Source: Pseudolabrys sp.
GTDB lineage: Bacteria > Pseudomonadota > Alphaproteobacteria > Rhizobiales > Xanthobacteraceae
Length of the DNA: 64,000 nt
Assembly: GCA_017849615.1 (NCBI GenBank)
Contig: JAFIGS010000018.1
Span: forward strand, 54,077-118,076
Direction of reading: 5' to 3'
Notes under the pieces: generated by a model
The model's database searches: none
Seen by the model: only the letters and a program-made list of their open reading frames with translations
What the model was told of the DNA's origin: nothing
Made by a program: the position numbers and the translations under genes
Shown: in pieces, positions 15,939 to 29,075 of the stretch
Layout of the letters: the number at the start of each line of letters is the position of its first letter
Position numbering within the stretch: the first letter of the stretch is position 1

Positions 15939-16718
15939 GCGGTGTGCAGATTCGGGCCGGATCTTCTGCGCACCCGATTCTGCCCCCGGGGTCCGGCCGG
16001 TCGCTGTCGAGCGAGCAGGGGACCGGCCAGATGGCGACTCGGTCACTGACCGAGTTGGAAATGGCCGCGGCTCCGCCGGCCGATCCGGTAATGGAGCGCC
16101 TTTGCTCCAGTAGCCGAATTCGCTCACACGAAAGTGCCCTAAAATCAGTAACTTGCAAAAACGGGCGTGACTGAATGGAAACCGCTACCTTGGTCTGGAA
16201 TCGCCCGGTAATCCGGCCCTCTTGCGTCTGAAACCGCGGTTCCTCATATGTTGCGAGGAAGGCGCTCTTCGCAAAGCAAAGCTGCGTCCGGGCTCGTGTT
16301 TTCGGGGCTTTTACGCCTTGACTTCACTAGACCCGCCCGATACATACGCGCAACTTTTCGACAGGCGGTGAGCTTCGTCTGATCGGAACGGCCGCCCGGG
16401 CCATCCTCTGAAATCCTTCCGGTTTTCGCGGGTTTCCGGCGCCTTCGCCTCGATCAAAGAAGCTCAAACGCTGTCGCTGACAGCCACTGTCAGTTCACGT
16501 GTCCGGCTGCTCGCCGCTTTCGCAGGAAGGCGACGGCATTCGTCAGAACGGGAAAGCGCCCCCGCTGATTGCAGCGGATGGCGCGATTTCGTTTTGCGCG
16601 CCGAACCGTACGGAAAGCGAACGCGCGGCCTTCACCGGCCGCTCGTTGAAAACCGATGCCGGGCGAAAGCCCACGAACAATTACGGGCCGCGAGGCTCAC
16701 AAGTAACGAAGGCGAACG
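15939..16718 (+). promoter_or_regulatory. Long leader/promoter region of the str operon (rpsL-rpsG-fusA-tuf)
   Basis: About 780 bp hold no convincing gene. A promoter candidate is TTGACT (16318-16323), 17 bp, TACATA (16341-16346), giving a roughly 370-nt leader. Within it is a perfect inverted repeat CTGACAG-CCA-CTGTCAG (16477-16493). A frame beginning at 16499 crosses into rpsL and looks like a chance frame. A long leader before a ribosomal operon is compatible with regulation at the RNA level, but no known element was recognised. Confidence 0.45.
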
Positions 16719-17090
16719 ATGCCGACGATCAACCAGTTGATTGCGAACCCCCGCGAGCCGCTGAAGACCCGCAACAAGGTCCCGGCGCTGCAGTCGTCCC
16801 CGCAGAAGCGTGGCGTTTGCACCCGCGTCTACACGACGACCCCGAAGAAGCCGAACTCGGCGCTTCGCAAGGTCGCCAAGGTTCGTTTGACCAACGGTTT
16901 CGAAGTCATCGGTTACATCCCGGGTGAAGGCCACAACCTTCAGGAGCACTCGGTCGTCATGATCCGCGGCGGCCGCGTCAAGGATTTGCCGGGCGTGCGC
17001 TATCACATCCTGCGCGGCGTCCTCGATACGCAGGGCGTCAAGAACCGCAAGCAGCGCCGTTCGAAGTACGGCGCGAAGCGTCCGAAGTAA
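16719..17090 (+). CDS. rpsL: 30S ribosomal protein S12
   Basis: This 123-aa protein is nearly invariant: [10 protein letters not shown] at the start, [17 protein letters not shown] in the decoding-centre loop, and [12 protein letters not shown]. Both lysines whose change gives streptomycin resistance (in PKKPNS and RVKDLPG) are wild type. S12 lies at the decoding centre and checks codon-anticodon pairing. It is the first gene of the str operon; rpsG follows after 12 nt. Confidence 0.99.
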   Translation: MPTINQLIANPREPLKTRNKVPALQSSPQKRGVCTRVYTTTPKKPNSALRKVAKVRLTNGFEVIGYIPGEGHNLQEHSVVMIRGGRVKDLPGVRYHILRGVLDTQGVKNRKQRRSKYGAKRPK

Positions 17091-17096
17091 GGGTAG

Positions 17097-17573
<477 letters not shown>

Positions 17574-17603
17574 CGGCGACGAACGAATTCAGGAACGACT
17601 AGA

Positions 17604-19682
<2,079 letters not shown>

Positions 19683-19723
19683 GCGGCGATCAACTTACTC
19701 TAGGTTTCTGAACGGAGAGATCC

Positions 19724-20914
<1,191 letters not shown>

Positions 20915-20928
20915 GCAAGTTCGCTGCA

Positions 20929-20952
20929 GCCCCCGCTCGAAAGGGCGGGGGC
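20929..20952 (+). terminator. GC hairpin after tuf (weak terminator or processing signal)
   Basis: GCCCCCGC (20929-20936) pairs perfectly with GCGGGGGC (20945-20952) around an 8-nt loop, 15 nt after the tuf stop. There is no T run, so termination would be partial at best. Confidence 0.45.
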
Positions 20953-21023
20953 GCGGCAATCCTGGTCGGGGCGGGGGTATCTGATCCCGTTTCCGCGCAG
21001 GGACACGAGCAGGTTAGCGAATA

Positions 21024-21059
21024 CTGGATCATCCGTTTGAACGGATGATGACAGTCCAG
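21024..21059 (+). promoter_or_regulatory. Hairpin in the S10 operon leader
   Basis: ATCATCCGTT (21028-21037) and AACGGATGAT (21040-21049) form a 10-bp perfect inverted repeat, flanked by CTGG and CCAG that can extend the stem. It ends just 13 nt before the rpsJ start codon, close to the ribosome binding site. It could be the target of translational feedback of the S10 operon, or a processing site. Confidence 0.45.
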
Positions 21060-21071
21060 AGAGACAAACAA

Positions 21072-21380
21072 ATGAACGGCCAGAATATTCGGATCCGGCT
21101 CAAGGCGTTCGACCATCGCGTGCTCGATGCGTCGACGCGCGAGATCGTCAACACCGCCAAGCGCACCGGCGCGCAGGTGCGTGGGCCGATTCCGCTGCCG
21201 ACGCGCATCGAGAAGTTCACCGTGAACCGCTCGCCGCATGTCGACAAGAAGAGCCGTGAACAGTTCGAGATGCGCACGCATAAGCGCCTTTTGGACATCG
21301 TCGACCCGACCCCGCAGACCGTGGACGCGCTGATGAAGCTCGACCTGGCCGCCGGTGTCGACGTCGAGATCAAGCTGTAA
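21072..21380 (+). CDS. rpsJ: 30S ribosomal protein S10
   Basis: S10 is 102 aa from the ATG at 21072 ([15 protein letters not shown]), the standard alphaproteobacterial start; the frame is open further upstream to 21045, but that would run through the leader hairpin. S10 belongs to the 30S head and also acts as NusE in transcription antitermination. It is the first gene of the S10 operon, 22 nt before rplC. Confidence 0.98.
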   Translation: MNGQNIRIRLKAFDHRVLDASTREIVNTAKRTGAQVRGPIPLPTRIEKFTVNRSPHVDKKSREQFEMRTHKRLLDIVDPTPQTVDALMKLDLAAGVDVEIKL

Positions 21381-21402
21381 GGCCGGGTGAGGGATTAGAA
21401 AG

Positions 21403-22131
21403 ATGCGCACGGGTGTCGTCGCACAAAAGATGGGTATGACCCGGCTGTTCACCGATGGCGGTGAGCACGTTCCGGTCACGGTGCTCCGCCTCGCGGAGTG
21501 CCAGGTCGTCGCCCATCGTTCCAAGGACAAGGACGGTTACGTCGCGCTGCAGCTCGGTTCGGGCGCGCGTCGCGCCGGCAACATGAGCAAGGCCGATCGC
21601 GGTTACTTCGCCAAGGCGAAGGTCGAGCCGAAGCGCAAGCTTGCCGAGTTCCGCGTCAACGAAGACGGGCTGATTCCGGTCGGCGCCGAAATCACGGCCG
21701 ACCACTTCATCGAAGGCCAGTTCGTCGATGTCTGCGGCATCTCGGTCGGTAAGGGCTTTGCCGGCGGCATGAAGCGCTGGAATTTCCGCGGTCTTCGCGC
21801 CTCGCACGGCGTGTCGATCTCGCACCGTTCGATCGGTTCGACCGGCGGCCGTCAGGACCCGGGCAAGACCTTCAAGAACAAGAAGATGGCGGGCCACATG
21901 GGCTCCGACCGCGTCACCACGCTGAACCTCAAGGTCGCCAAGATCGACGTCGCTCGCGGCCTGATCATGGTTCACGGCGCCGTGCCGGGCTCCAAGGGCG
22001 GCTGGATCACCGTGCGCGATGCGGTGAAGAAGCCGCTGCCGAAGGATGTTGCTAAGCCTGGCAAGTTCCGTCTGTCCGAAAGCGGCGAAGCGCCTGCCGC
22101 TGAAGCCTCCGCCGAGAAGGAGGGCGCATAA
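21403..22131 (+). CDS. rplC: 50S ribosomal protein L3
   Basis: L3 (242 aa) starts early 50S assembly and reaches the peptidyl transferase centre. The conserved stretch [22 protein letters not shown] is present. The C-terminus has a short Ala/Glu tail ([14 protein letters not shown]) as in many Rhizobiales. The stop is one base away from the rplD start codon, so the two are translationally coupled. Confidence 0.98.
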   Translation: MRTGVVAQKMGMTRLFTDGGEHVPVTVLRLAECQVVAHRSKDKDGYVALQLGSGARRAGNMSKADRGYFAKAKVEPKRKLAEFRVNEDGLIPVGAEITADHFIEGQFVDVCGISVGKGFAGGMKRWNFRGLRASHGVSISHRSIGSTGGRQDPGKTFKNKKMAGHMGSDRVTTLNLKVAKIDVARGLIMVHGAVPGSKGGWITVRDAVKKPLPKDVAKPGKFRLSESGEAPAAEASAEKEGA

Positions 22132-22132
22132 T

Positions 22133-22753
22133 ATGGATCTCAAGATCACCACCTTTGAAGGCAAGGAAGCCGGCTCCGTTCAGGTGTCGGACGAGATCTT
22201 CGGCCTCGAGCCGCGCGCCGACATCATTCAGCGCTGCGTCAACTGGCAGCTCGCCCGCCGTCAGCGCGGTACGCACAAGACCAAGGATCGCTCCGAGATC
22301 TGGCGTACCGGCAAGAAGATGTACGGCCAGAAGGGCACCGGTGGCGCCCGTCACGGCTCCGCCCGCGTGCCGCAGTTCCGCGGCGGCGGTCGCGCCTTCG
22401 GTCCGGTCGTGCGTAGCCATGCCATCGACCTGCCGAAGAAGGTGCGGGCGCTCGCGCTCAAGCATGCTCTGTCGTCGAAGGCCAAGGACGGCGCCATCGT
22501 CATCGTCGATCAGGCGACGCTCGGTGAAGCCAAGACCAAGGCGCTCATCGGTCAGTTCGGCAAGCTCTCGCTCGCCAACGCGCTGATCATCGACGGCGCC
22601 GAGCTGAACGCGAACTTCGCCATCGCGGCGCGCAACATCCCGAACATCGACGTGCTGCCGATCCAGGGCATCAACGTTTACGACATCATGCGGCGCAAGA
22701 CGCTGGTCCTCACCAAGGCCGCCGTCGACGCCCTGGAGGCGCGGTTCAAATGA
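22133..22753 (+). CDS. rplD: 50S ribosomal protein L4
   Basis: L4 is 206 aa from the ATG at 22133 ([14 protein letters not shown]), after AAGGAGGGC inside the end of rplC. The rRNA-binding loop [20 protein letters not shown] is typical. L4 lines the exit tunnel and in E. coli also regulates the S10 operon. The frame is open further upstream, but that part overlaps rplC and is not protein-like. It overlaps rplW by 4 nt. Confidence 0.98.
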   Translation: MDLKITTFEGKEAGSVQVSDEIFGLEPRADIIQRCVNWQLARRQRGTHKTKDRSEIWRTGKKMYGQKGTGGARHGSARVPQFRGGGRAFGPVVRSHAIDLPKKVRALALKHALSSKAKDGAIVIVDQATLGEAKTKALIGQFGKLSLANALIIDGAELNANFAIAARNIPNIDVLPIQGINVYDIMRRKTLVLTKAAVDALEARFK

Positions 22754-23049
22754 GCACCAGCGATCCCCGTCATTACGACGTCATTCTTTCGCCCGTGATC
22801 ACCGAAAAGGCGACCATGGCGTCGGAGTTCAACAAGGTGACCTTCAAGGTCCGTCGCGACGCAACGAAGCCGCAAATCAAGGAAGCGGTCGAGAAGCTGT
22901 TCGACGTGAAGGTCAAGAACGTCAACACGCTGGTGCGCCAGGGCAAGATCAAGGCGTTCCGCAATAGGCTCGGACAGCAGTCCGACGTGAAGCGCGCTGT
23001 TGTGACCCTCGAAGAGGGCCACCGCATCGACGTGACCACGGGTCTGTAA
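22750..23049 (+). CDS. rplW: 50S ribosomal protein L23
   Basis: L23 (99 aa) sits at the tunnel exit and docks trigger factor and SRP. The start overlaps the rplD stop (ATGA), indicating coupled translation. The core block [10 protein letters not shown] and the basic region [19 protein letters not shown] are typical. Confidence 0.98.
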   Translation: MSTSDPRHYDVILSPVITEKATMASEFNKVTFKVRRDATKPQIKEAVEKLFDVKVKNVNTLVRQGKIKAFRNRLGQQSDVKRAVVTLEEGHRIDVTTGL

Positions 23050-23059
23050 GAGGTCGGCG

Positions 23060-23893
23060 ATGGCACTCAAGACATACAATCCGACGACCCCGAGCCAGCG
23101 TCACCTGATCAGTGTCGATCGTTCGACGCTGTACAAGGGCGCGCCGGTGAAGGCGCTCACCGAAGGTCAGCACTCGACTGGCGGCCGCAACAATCACGGC
23201 CGCATCACGTCGCGCTTCCGCGGCGGCGGTCACAAGCAGGCTTACCGCGTCATCGACTTCCGCCGCGCCAAGAAGGACATGGTCGCGACGGTCGAGCGCC
23301 TCGAATACGATCCGAACCGGACCGCCTTCATCGCGCTGATCAAGTACGAAGACGGCGAGCTCTCTTACATCCTGGCGCCGCAGCGCCTGGCGCCGGGCGA
23401 CAAGGTCGTGTCCGCCGAGCAGGCCGACGTGAAGCCGGGCAATGCGATGCCGCTGGGCGCGATCCCGGTCGGCACCATCGTCCACAACGTCGAACTGAAG
23501 ATCGGCAAGGGCGGTCAGCTCGCCCGTTCGGCCGGCACCTACGTGCAGATCGTCGGCCGCGACCAGGATTACGTCATCCTGCGTCTGTCGACCTCGGAGC
23601 AGCGCCTGGTCCACGGCCGTTGCCTCGCCACCATCGGCGCGGTGTCGAACCCGGACAACATGAACACGACGATCGGCAAGGCCGGCCGTCAGCGCTGGCG
23701 CGGCCGCATGCCGCATAACCGCGGCATCATGATGAACCCGGTCGACCATCCGCACGGCGGTCGTACCAAGGGCGGCAAGCACTGGGTTACCCCGTGGGGC
23801 AAGCCGACCAAGGGCGCCAAGACGCGCAAGAACAAGCGCACCAACAAATTCATTATGGTCAGCCGTCACGACCGTAAGAAGAAGCAGCAGTAG
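23060..23893 (+). CDS. rplB: 50S ribosomal protein L2
   Basis: L2 (277 aa) is needed for subunit joining and peptidyl transfer. The C-terminal block with the conserved His ([17 protein letters not shown]) is intact. Ten nt separate it from rplW and 11 nt from rpsS. Confidence 0.98.
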   Translation: MALKTYNPTTPSQRHLISVDRSTLYKGAPVKALTEGQHSTGGRNNHGRITSRFRGGGHKQAYRVIDFRRAKKDMVATVERLEYDPNRTAFIALIKYEDGELSYILAPQRLAPGDKVVSAEQADVKPGNAMPLGAIPVGTIVHNVELKIGKGGQLARSAGTYVQIVGRDQDYVILRLSTSEQRLVHGRCLATIGAVSNPDNMNTTIGKAGRQRWRGRMPHNRGIMMNPVDHPHGGRTKGGKHWVTPWGKPTKGAKTRKNKRTNKFIMVSRHDRKKKQQ

Positions 23894-23904
23894 GATTTGC
23901 AGCG

Positions 23905-24183
23905 ATGACCCGTTCAGCCTGGAAAGGCCCGTTCGTTGACGGCTTTCTGCTCAAGAAAGCGGAAGCTTCGCGCGCGTCCGGCCGCCACGAAATGATCAAG
24001 ATCTGGAGCCGGCGCTCGACCATCCTGCCGCAGTTCGTCGGCCTGCATTTCACCGTTTACAACGGCCACAAGCACGTTCCGGTGCTGGTGACCGAGGAAA
24101 TGGTCGGCCACAAGTTCGGCGAGTTCTCGCCGAGCCGCACGTTCCACGGCCACAGCGCCGACCGCAAGGCGAAGAAGGCCTGA
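23905..24183 (+). CDS. rpsS: 30S ribosomal protein S19
   Basis: S19 (92 aa) forms a head complex with S13 near the A-site t[23 protein letters not shown] and the [14 protein letters not shown] block are typical. It lies between rplB and rplV with short gaps. Confidence 0.98.
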   Translation: MTRSAWKGPFVDGFLLKKAEASRASGRHEMIKIWSRRSTILPQFVGLHFTVYNGHKHVPVLVTEEMVGHKFGEFSPSRTFHGHSADRKAKKA

Positions 24184-24194
24184 GGACAGAGACT

Positions 24195-24581
24195 ATGGGC
24201 AAGCGTTCACGCGATCGGGATCTCCCGAACAACGAAGCCAAGGCAGTGACCCGCAACATCCGGGTGTCGCCGCAGAAGCTCAATCTCGTCGCGCAGATGA
24301 TCCGCGGCAAGAAGGTCGCCGGCGCGCTGGCCGACCTCGAATTTTCGCGCAAGCGCATCGCCAAGGATGTGCGCAAGTGCCTCGAGTCGGCTATCGCCAA
24401 CGCCGAGAACAATCATGACCTCGACGTCGACGATCTCATCGTCGCCGAGGCTCACGTCGGAAAGTCGCTCGTCATGAAGCGCTTTTCCCCGCGCGGCCGC
24501 GGTCGTGTCGGTCAAATTCTGAAGCCGTTTTCGCATCTGACGATCGTCGTTCGTCAGGTCGAAGCCGCGGCTAATGCCTGA
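24195..24581 (+). CDS. rplV: 50S ribosomal protein L22
   Basis: L22 (128 aa) has an extended hairpin lining the exit tunnel; the conserved SPRGRGRV-like tip ([15 protein letters not shown]) is present. The stop at 24579-24581 lies inside the ribosome binding site of rpsC, so the two are likely coupled. Confidence 0.98.
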   Translation: MGKRSRDRDLPNNEAKAVTRNIRVSPQKLNLVAQMIRGKKVAGALADLEFSRKRIAKDVRKCLESAIANAENNHDLDVDDLIVAEAHVGKSLVMKRFSPRGRGRVGQILKPFSHLTIVVRQVEAAANA

Positions 24582-24591
24582 GGAGGCTTCA

Positions 24592-25296
24592 TTGGGTCAA
24601 AAAATCAATCCGATCGGTCTGCGCCTCGGCATCAACCGCACCTGGGACTCGCGCTGGTTCGCGAACAAGACCGAGTACGGCACGCTGCTGCATGAGGACA
24701 TCAAGATCCGCGCCGCTCTGCTCAAGGAGCTGAAGCAGGCCGCGGTGTCCAAGATCATCATCGAGCGTCCGCACAAGAAGTGCCGCGTCACCGTTCACTC
24801 GGCCCGTCCGGGCGTCGTGATCGGCAAGAAGGGCGCCGACATCGAGAAGCTGCGCAAGACCGTTGCCAAGCTGACCGACAGCGACGTCGTCATCAACATC
24901 GTCGAAATCCGCAAGCCGGAGCTCGACGCGCAGCTGGTCGCCGAGTCGATTGCGCAGCAGCTCGAGCGCCGCGTCGCTTTCCGTCGCGCCATGAAACGCG
25001 CGGTGCAGTCGGCGATGCGTCTGGGCGCCGAAGGCATCCGTATCAACTGCTCGGGCCGCCTCGGCGGTTCGGAAATCGCGCGCATGGAGTGGTACCGCGA
25101 AGGCCGCGTGCCGCTGCACACCCTGCGCGCCGACGTCGATTACGGCGTCGCCACCGCTTTCACCACGTTCGGCACCTGCGGCGTCAAGGTCTGGATCTTC
25201 AAGGGTGAGATCCTCGAGCACGATCCGATGGCGCAGGACAAGAAGCTCGCCGAAGGCGATACCGGCGGTCGTTCGCGTCGCGATAACGCCGCTTAA
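24592..25296 (+). CDS. rpsC: 30S ribosomal protein S3 (TTG start)
   Basis: S3 is 234 aa when started at the TTG at 24592, which gives the universal N-terminus [12 protein letters not shown] and has a perfect AGGAGG (24581-24586) 5 nt upstream. An ATG at 24574 is in frame but would add six residues and leave the AGGAGG inside the coding region. S3 lines the mRNA entry channel; the KH domain motif [14 protein letters not shown] and the C-terminal [16 protein letters not shown] block are present. Confidence 0.97.
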   Translation: MGQKINPIGLRLGINRTWDSRWFANKTEYGTLLHEDIKIRAALLKELKQAAVSKIIIERPHKKCRVTVHSARPGVVIGKKGADIEKLRKTVAKLTDSDVVINIVEIRKPELDAQLVAESIAQQLERRVAFRRAMKRAVQSAMRLGAEGIRINCSGRLGGSEIARMEWYREGRVPLHTLRADVDYGVATAFTTFGTCGVKVWIFKGEILEHDPMAQDKKLAEGDTGGRSRRDNAA

Positions 25297-25307
25297 GAGA
25301 TAAAGTC

Positions 25308-25721
25308 ATGCTGCAGCCAAAGAAAACCAAGTTCCGCAAGGCCTTCAAGGGCCGCATCCACGGCGTCGCCTCTTCGGGCGCGACCCTGGCTTTCGGTCAG
25401 TTCGGCCTCAAGGCGCTCGAGCCGGAGCGCGTCAGCGCGCGCCAGATCGAAGCCGCCCGCCGCGCGCTCACCCGCTTCATGAAGCGCGCCGGCCGCGTCT
25501 GGATCCGCGTGTTCCCGGACGTGCCGGTGTCGAAGAAGCCGATCGAAGTCCGCATGGGCAAGGGCAAGGGTTCGCCCGAGCTCTGGGTGGTGCGCGTCAA
25601 GCCCGGCCGCATCCTGTTCGAGGTGGACGGCATCAGCCCGGCCATCGCCAAGGAAGCCCTGGCGCTCGCCGCGGCCAAGCTGCCGGTCAAGACCCGTTTC
25701 ATCGAACGTATCGCCGAGTGA
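25308..25721 (+). CDS. rplP: 50S ribosomal protein L16
   Basis: L16 (137 aa) helps place tRNA in the A and P sites. [16 protein letters not shown] and the [10 protein letters not shown] loop are typical. The stop overlaps the region just before the rpmC start. Confidence 0.98.
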   Translation: MLQPKKTKFRKAFKGRIHGVASSGATLAFGQFGLKALEPERVSARQIEAARRALTRFMKRAGRVWIRVFPDVPVSKKPIEVRMGKGKGSPELWVVRVKPGRILFEVDGISPAIAKEALALAAAKLPVKTRFIERIAE

Positions 25722-25726
25722 CGACC

Positions 25727-26059
25727 ATGAAAGCCACCGACGCCCGAGTGATGACGCTCGACCAGATCGACGATGAGGTCCTCAAGCTCAAGAAGGAGCA
25801 GTTCAACCTGCGCTTTCAGCGGGCCACGGGTCAGCTCGAGAACACCGCGCGCGTGCGCGTCATCCGCCGCGACATCGCGCGGTTGAAGACGATCGCCGCG
25901 CAGAAGCGGGCAGGCGAGACGCCGGCCGCCAAGACCGAGTCTCAGAAGTCCGCCAAGCCGGTCGCGAAGTCGCGCCGCCTGAAGGCTTCGCGTCCGTCGC
26001 CGGCCCGTGAGCCGGCGCGCGCGATCGCCAACAAGCCCAACAAGACGAAGAAGAAGTAA
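25727..26059 (+). CDS. rpmC: 50S ribosomal protein L29 with long basic C-terminal extension
   Basis: Residues 1-62 are a normal L29 (block [23 protein letters not shown]), which sits at the tunnel exit next to L23. The frame continues to 110 aa with a Lys/Ala/Pro/Arg/Ser-rich tail (residues 63-110) ending in three Lys; L29 usually stops near 65-70 aa. The ATG at 25727 was preferred to a GTG at 25718 that overlaps rplP. The tail keeps the same codon style as its neighbours, and the reading frame runs cleanly into a stop 10 nt before rpsQ. Confidence 0.95.
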   Translation: MKATDARVMTLDQIDDEVLKLKKEQFNLRFQRATGQLENTARVRVIRRDIARLKTIAAQKRAGETPAAKTESQKSAKPVAKSRRLKASRPSPAREPARAIANKPNKTKKK

Positions 26060-26069
26060 GGGGTCAAAG

Positions 26070-26318
26070 ATGCCGAAGCGTACCCTTCAGGGTGTCGTCG
26101 TCAGCGACAAGCAGGCCAAGACCATTGTCGTGCAGGTCGACCGGCGCTTTGCCCACCCGACCATGGGCAAGGTCGTTCGCCGTTCGAAGAAGTACCACGC
26201 GCACGACGAGAAGAACGAGTTCAAGGTCGGCGACAAAGTGTGGATCGAAGAGCGCCGTCCGCTTTCCAAGCTCAAGAGCTGGGAAGTGATCCGCGGCGAG
26301 AAGAAAGCCAAGGTCTGA
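26070..26318 (+). CDS. rpsQ: 30S ribosomal protein S17
   Basis: S17 is 82 aa from the ATG at 26070 ([18 protein letters not shown]) with AAGGGGTCAAAG upstream. It is a primary 16S rRNA binder with an OB fold. The frame is open upstream to 26007, but that part overlaps rpmC. A 113-nt gap, longer than others in the operon, separates it from rplN. Confidence 0.98.
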   Translation: MPKRTLQGVVVSDKQAKTIVVQVDRRFAHPTMGKVVRRSKKYHAHDEKNEFKVGDKVWIEERRPLSKLKSWEVIRGEKKAKV

Positions 26319-26431
26319 CGACCGGGGTTTTGGACGAAGCGGCGCAAGTCGCTTCGCCGATGAAGACGAACAGAAATTAATGGCGCCGCGGTCTCAAAAG
26401 CCGCCCGCCCGCAAGGAACGAGAGCCGCATC

Positions 26432-26800
26432 ATGATTCAGATGCAAACCAACCTGGACGTTGCCGACAATTCCGGCGCGCGCCGCGTCATGTGCATCAAG
26501 GTGCTCGGCGGTTCGAAGCGGAAGTACGCGACCATCGGCGACACCATCGTGGTGTCCGTGAAGGAAGCGATCCCGCGCGGCCGCGTGAAGAAGGGCGAGG
26601 TCATGAAGGCCATCGTCGTGCGCATCCGCAAGGACATCAAGCGCGCCGACGGCACCGTGATCCGTTTCGACCGCAACGCCGCCGTGCTGATCAACAATCA
26701 GTCCGAGCCGGTCGGCACCCGTATCTTCGGACCGGTGCCGCGCGAGCTGCGCGCCAAGAACCACATGAAGATTCTTTCGCTCGCCCCGGAGGTGCTGTGA
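26432..26800 (+). CDS. rplN: 50S ribosomal protein L14
   Basis: L14 (122 aa) starts [22 protein letters not shown], the conserved N-terminus. It forms part of the inter-subunit bridge B8 and is the first gene of the classical spc operon. The last base of its stop is the first base of the rplX start codon. Confidence 0.98.
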   Translation: MIQMQTNLDVADNSGARRVMCIKVLGGSKRKYATIGDTIVVSVKEAIPRGRVKKGEVMKAIVVRIRKDIKRADGTVIRFDRNAAVLINNQSEPVGTRIFGPVPRELRAKNHMKILSLAPEVL

Positions 26801-27126
26801 TGGCTGCCAAGATCCGTAAAGGCGACAAGGTGGTCGTGCTCACCGGCCGCGACAAGGGTCGCACCGGCGAGGTGATCGAGGTTCGTCCGACCGAGAACCG
26901 CGCCCTGGTGCGCGGCATCGCGATGGTCAAGCGCCACCAGCGCCAGACCGCGCAGGTCCAGGGCGGCATCATTTCCAAGGAGAGCGCGGTCGACCTGTCG
27001 AACCTCGCACTCGCGGACCCCAAGGACGGCAAGCCGACCCGGGTTGGTTTCAAATTTATCGGCGAGGGCGCCGACCGCAAGAAAGTGCGTGTCGCCAAGC
27101 GCTCGGGAGCGGAAATCGATGGCTGA
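26800..27126 (+). CDS. rplX: 50S ribosomal protein L24
   Basis: L24 is 108 aa from the ATG at 26800, which overlaps the rplN stop (TGATG). The KOW motif [22 protein letters not shown] is clear. L24 starts 50S assembly. Its end overlaps the rplE start by 8 nt. Confidence 0.98.
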   Translation: MAAKIRKGDKVVVLTGRDKGRTGEVIEVRPTENRALVRGIAMVKRHQRQTAQVQGGIISKESAVDLSNLALADPKDGKPTRVGFKFIGEGADRKKVRVAKRSGAEIDG

Positions 27127-27769
27127 TACTCAGACTGAACAGAAGAAGCCGAAGGCGGCGAAGCCCGCTGCCAAGCCCGCCGGTGGCGATGCCCCGAAGG
27201 TCAAGAAGGCCAAGGTGCCGTCCGACTACACGGCGCGCCTGCGCACGCACTACGACAAGGTCGTGCGCGAGCAGATGAAGACGCAGTTCGGCTACGACAA
27301 CCCGATGCAGATTCCGCAGATCACCAAGGTCGTGCTCAACATGGGCATCGGCGAGGGCGTCGCGGATCGCAAGAAGGTCGAGAACGCCGCTGTCGATCTG
27401 GCGCTGATCGCCGGTCAGAAGCCGGTCGTCACGCGCTCGCGCAAGTCGATCGCGAACTACAAGCTGCGCGACGGCCAGGCCATCGGCTGTAAGGTCACTT
27501 TGCGCAAGGCGAAGATGTACGACTTCATCGACCGCCTGGTGAACATCGCGCTGCCGCGTATCCGCGACTTCCGCGGTCTCAACCCGAAGAGCTTCGATGG
27601 CGGCGGCAACTACAGCCTCGGCATCAAGGAATACACCGTGTTCCCGGAAATCGACTTCGACAAGGTCACCGATACCTGGGGCATGGACATCACCGTCTGC
27701 ACCACCGCGCGCAACGACGAAGAAGCGCGCGCGCTGCTGGCGGCTTTCAACTTCCCGTTCCGGCAGTGA
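27119..27769 (+). CDS. rplE: 50S ribosomal protein L5 with Lys/Ala-rich N-terminal extension
   Basis: The normal L5 core starts near residue 35 ([19 protein letters not shown]) and runs to the end; L5 binds 5S rRNA. It is preceded by 34 extra residues rich in Lys, Ala and Pro. The full protein is 216 aa against the usual 180-187. The ATG at 27119 overlaps the rplX end and has GGGAGCGG upstream, so the long form is the likely product. A GTG at the extension/core border could give a short form but has no good binding site. Confidence 0.95.
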   Translation: MADTQTEQKKPKAAKPAAKPAGGDAPKVKKAKVPSDYTARLRTHYDKVVREQMKTQFGYDNPMQIPQITKVVLNMGIGEGVADRKKVENAAVDLALIAGQKPVVTRSRKSIANYKLRDGQAIGCKVTLRKAKMYDFIDRLVNIALPRIRDFRGLNPKSFDGGGNYSLGIKEYTVFPEIDFDKVTDTWGMDITVCTTARNDEEARALLAAFNFPFRQ

Positions 27770-27817
27770 GTGACGGATCACCCGTCGCTCATACGCGGAA
27801 CCGCAAGGAGCAACTAA

Positions 27818-28123
27818 ATGGCTAAGACGAGTTCGGTCGAGAAGAACAAGCGCCGCCGCCGCATGGCGAAGAAGTTCGGGCCGCGTCGCGCGCGCCTGAA
27901 GGCGATTGTGCAGAACAAGGAACTGCCGATGGAGGAGCGCTTCGCCGCGACCCTCAAGCTGGCGGAGCTGCCGCGCAACTCCGCCAAGGTGCGCATTCAT
28001 AACCGCTGCGAGCTGACGGGCCGTCCTCACGCCTTCTACCGCAAGCACAAGCTGAGCCGTATCGCGCTGCGCGACCTCGGCAACAAGGGCCTGATTCCCG
28101 GCCTTGTGAAGTCGAGCTGGTAA
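27818..28123 (+). CDS. rpsN: 30S ribosomal protein S14 (zinc-free form)
   Basis: S14 (101 aa) is the long form without the CxxC zinc ribbon, standard for Proteobacteria. Conserved [18 protein letters not shown] and [11 protein letters not shown] are present. ATG follows AAGGAGCAACTAA. Confidence 0.98.
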   Translation: MAKTSSVEKNKRRRRMAKKFGPRRARLKAIVQNKELPMEERFAATLKLAELPRNSAKVRIHNRCELTGRPHAFYRKHKLSRIALRDLGNKGLIPGLVKSSW

Positions 28124-28134
28124 GGGGGGCCGAG

Positions 28135-28530
28135 ATGGTGAACGATCCGATCGGCGATATGATCACGCGCATCCGCAACGCGCAGATGCGTAACAAGTCC
28201 AAGGTTTCGATGCCTGGCTCCAAGCAGCGCGAGCGCGTTGCCGAAGTGCTCAAGGTCGAAGGCTACGTTCGCGGCTACGCCGTGGTGGCGCATGCCAACG
28301 GCCGCAGCGAGCTCGAGATCGAGCTCAAGTATTTCGACGGCACGCCCGTCATCCGCGAAATCGAGCGCGTCTCGAAGCCGGGCCGCCGCGTCTACGCGTC
28401 GGTGAAGAACCTGCCGCGCATCAACAACGGTCTCGGCGTTGCCATCGTCTCGACGCCGAAGGGCGTCATGGCCGACCACGCCGCGCGCGACGCCAATGTC
28501 GGCGGCGAAATTCTCTGCACGGTGTTCTGA
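28135..28530 (+). CDS. rpsH: 30S ribosomal protein S8
   Basis: S8 (131 aa) binds 16S helix 21 and in E. coli represses the spc operon. [19 protein letters not shown] and the C-terminal [14 protein letters not shown] are typical. Its stop overlaps the rplF start codon (TGATG). Confidence 0.98.
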   Translation: MVNDPIGDMITRIRNAQMRNKSKVSMPGSKQRERVAEVLKVEGYVRGYAVVAHANGRSELEIELKYFDGTPVIREIERVSKPGRRVYASVKNLPRINNGLGVAIVSTPKGVMADHAARDANVGGEILCTVF

Positions 28531-29063
28531 TGTCTCGTATTGGCAAAAAACCGGTCACGATCCCCTCTGGCGTCACCGCCAGCGTCGAAGGTCAGACCGT
28601 CAAGGTGAAGGGCCCCAAGGGCGCGCTTCAGCTTGCCTTCGTCGACGAAGTCATCCTGTCGATGGACAAGGGCGCCATCAAGGTCGCGCCGCGTCATGAG
28701 ACCAAGCGCTCGCGCTCGATGTACGGCACCGCGCGCACGCTGGTGTCGAACCTGATCGTCGGCGTGTCGAAGGGCTTCGAGGAGAAGCTCGAGATCAACG
28801 GCGTCGGTTACCGCGCGGCGGTGCAGGGCAAGAACCTGCAGCTCCAGCTCGGCTACTCGCACGACGTCGTTTATCCGATCCCGGCCGGCATCACGATCGC
28901 GACGCCGAAGCCGACGGAAATCACGATCTCCGGCATCGACAAGCAGATCGTCGGCCAGGTCGCCGCCGAAATTCGCGCCTTCCGCGGTCCTGAACCGTAC
29001 AAGGGCAAGGGCGTCAAGTACGCCGGTGAATTCATCTTCCGCAAGGAAGGCAAGAAGAAGTAA
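28530..29063 (+). CDS. rplF: 50S ribosomal protein L6
   Basis: L6 (177 aa) begins MSRIGKKPV and ends [12 protein letters not shown] after the conserved [13 protein letters not shown] block; it lies near the sarcin-ricin loop where elongation factors bind. It is translationally coupled to rpsH by a one-base overlap. Confidence 0.98.
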   Translation: MSRIGKKPVTIPSGVTASVEGQTVKVKGPKGALQLAFVDEVILSMDKGAIKVAPRHETKRSRSMYGTARTLVSNLIVGVSKGFEEKLEINGVGYRAAVQGKNLQLQLGYSHDVVYPIPAGITIATPKPTEITISGIDKQIVGQVAAEIRAFRGPEPYKGKGVKYAGEFIFRKEGKKK

Positions 29064-29075
29064 GGGGCGAGAGCC

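Noticed and set aside
16499-16927. A 142-codon + strand frame in the rpsL leader
   Set aside because: It runs into rpsL in another frame and its sequence is not protein-like.
23914-24153. Minus-strand and alternative-frame ORFs over the ribosomal protein genes (this one antisense to rpsS)
   Set aside because: All overlap well-identified ribosomal genes and have shadow composition.
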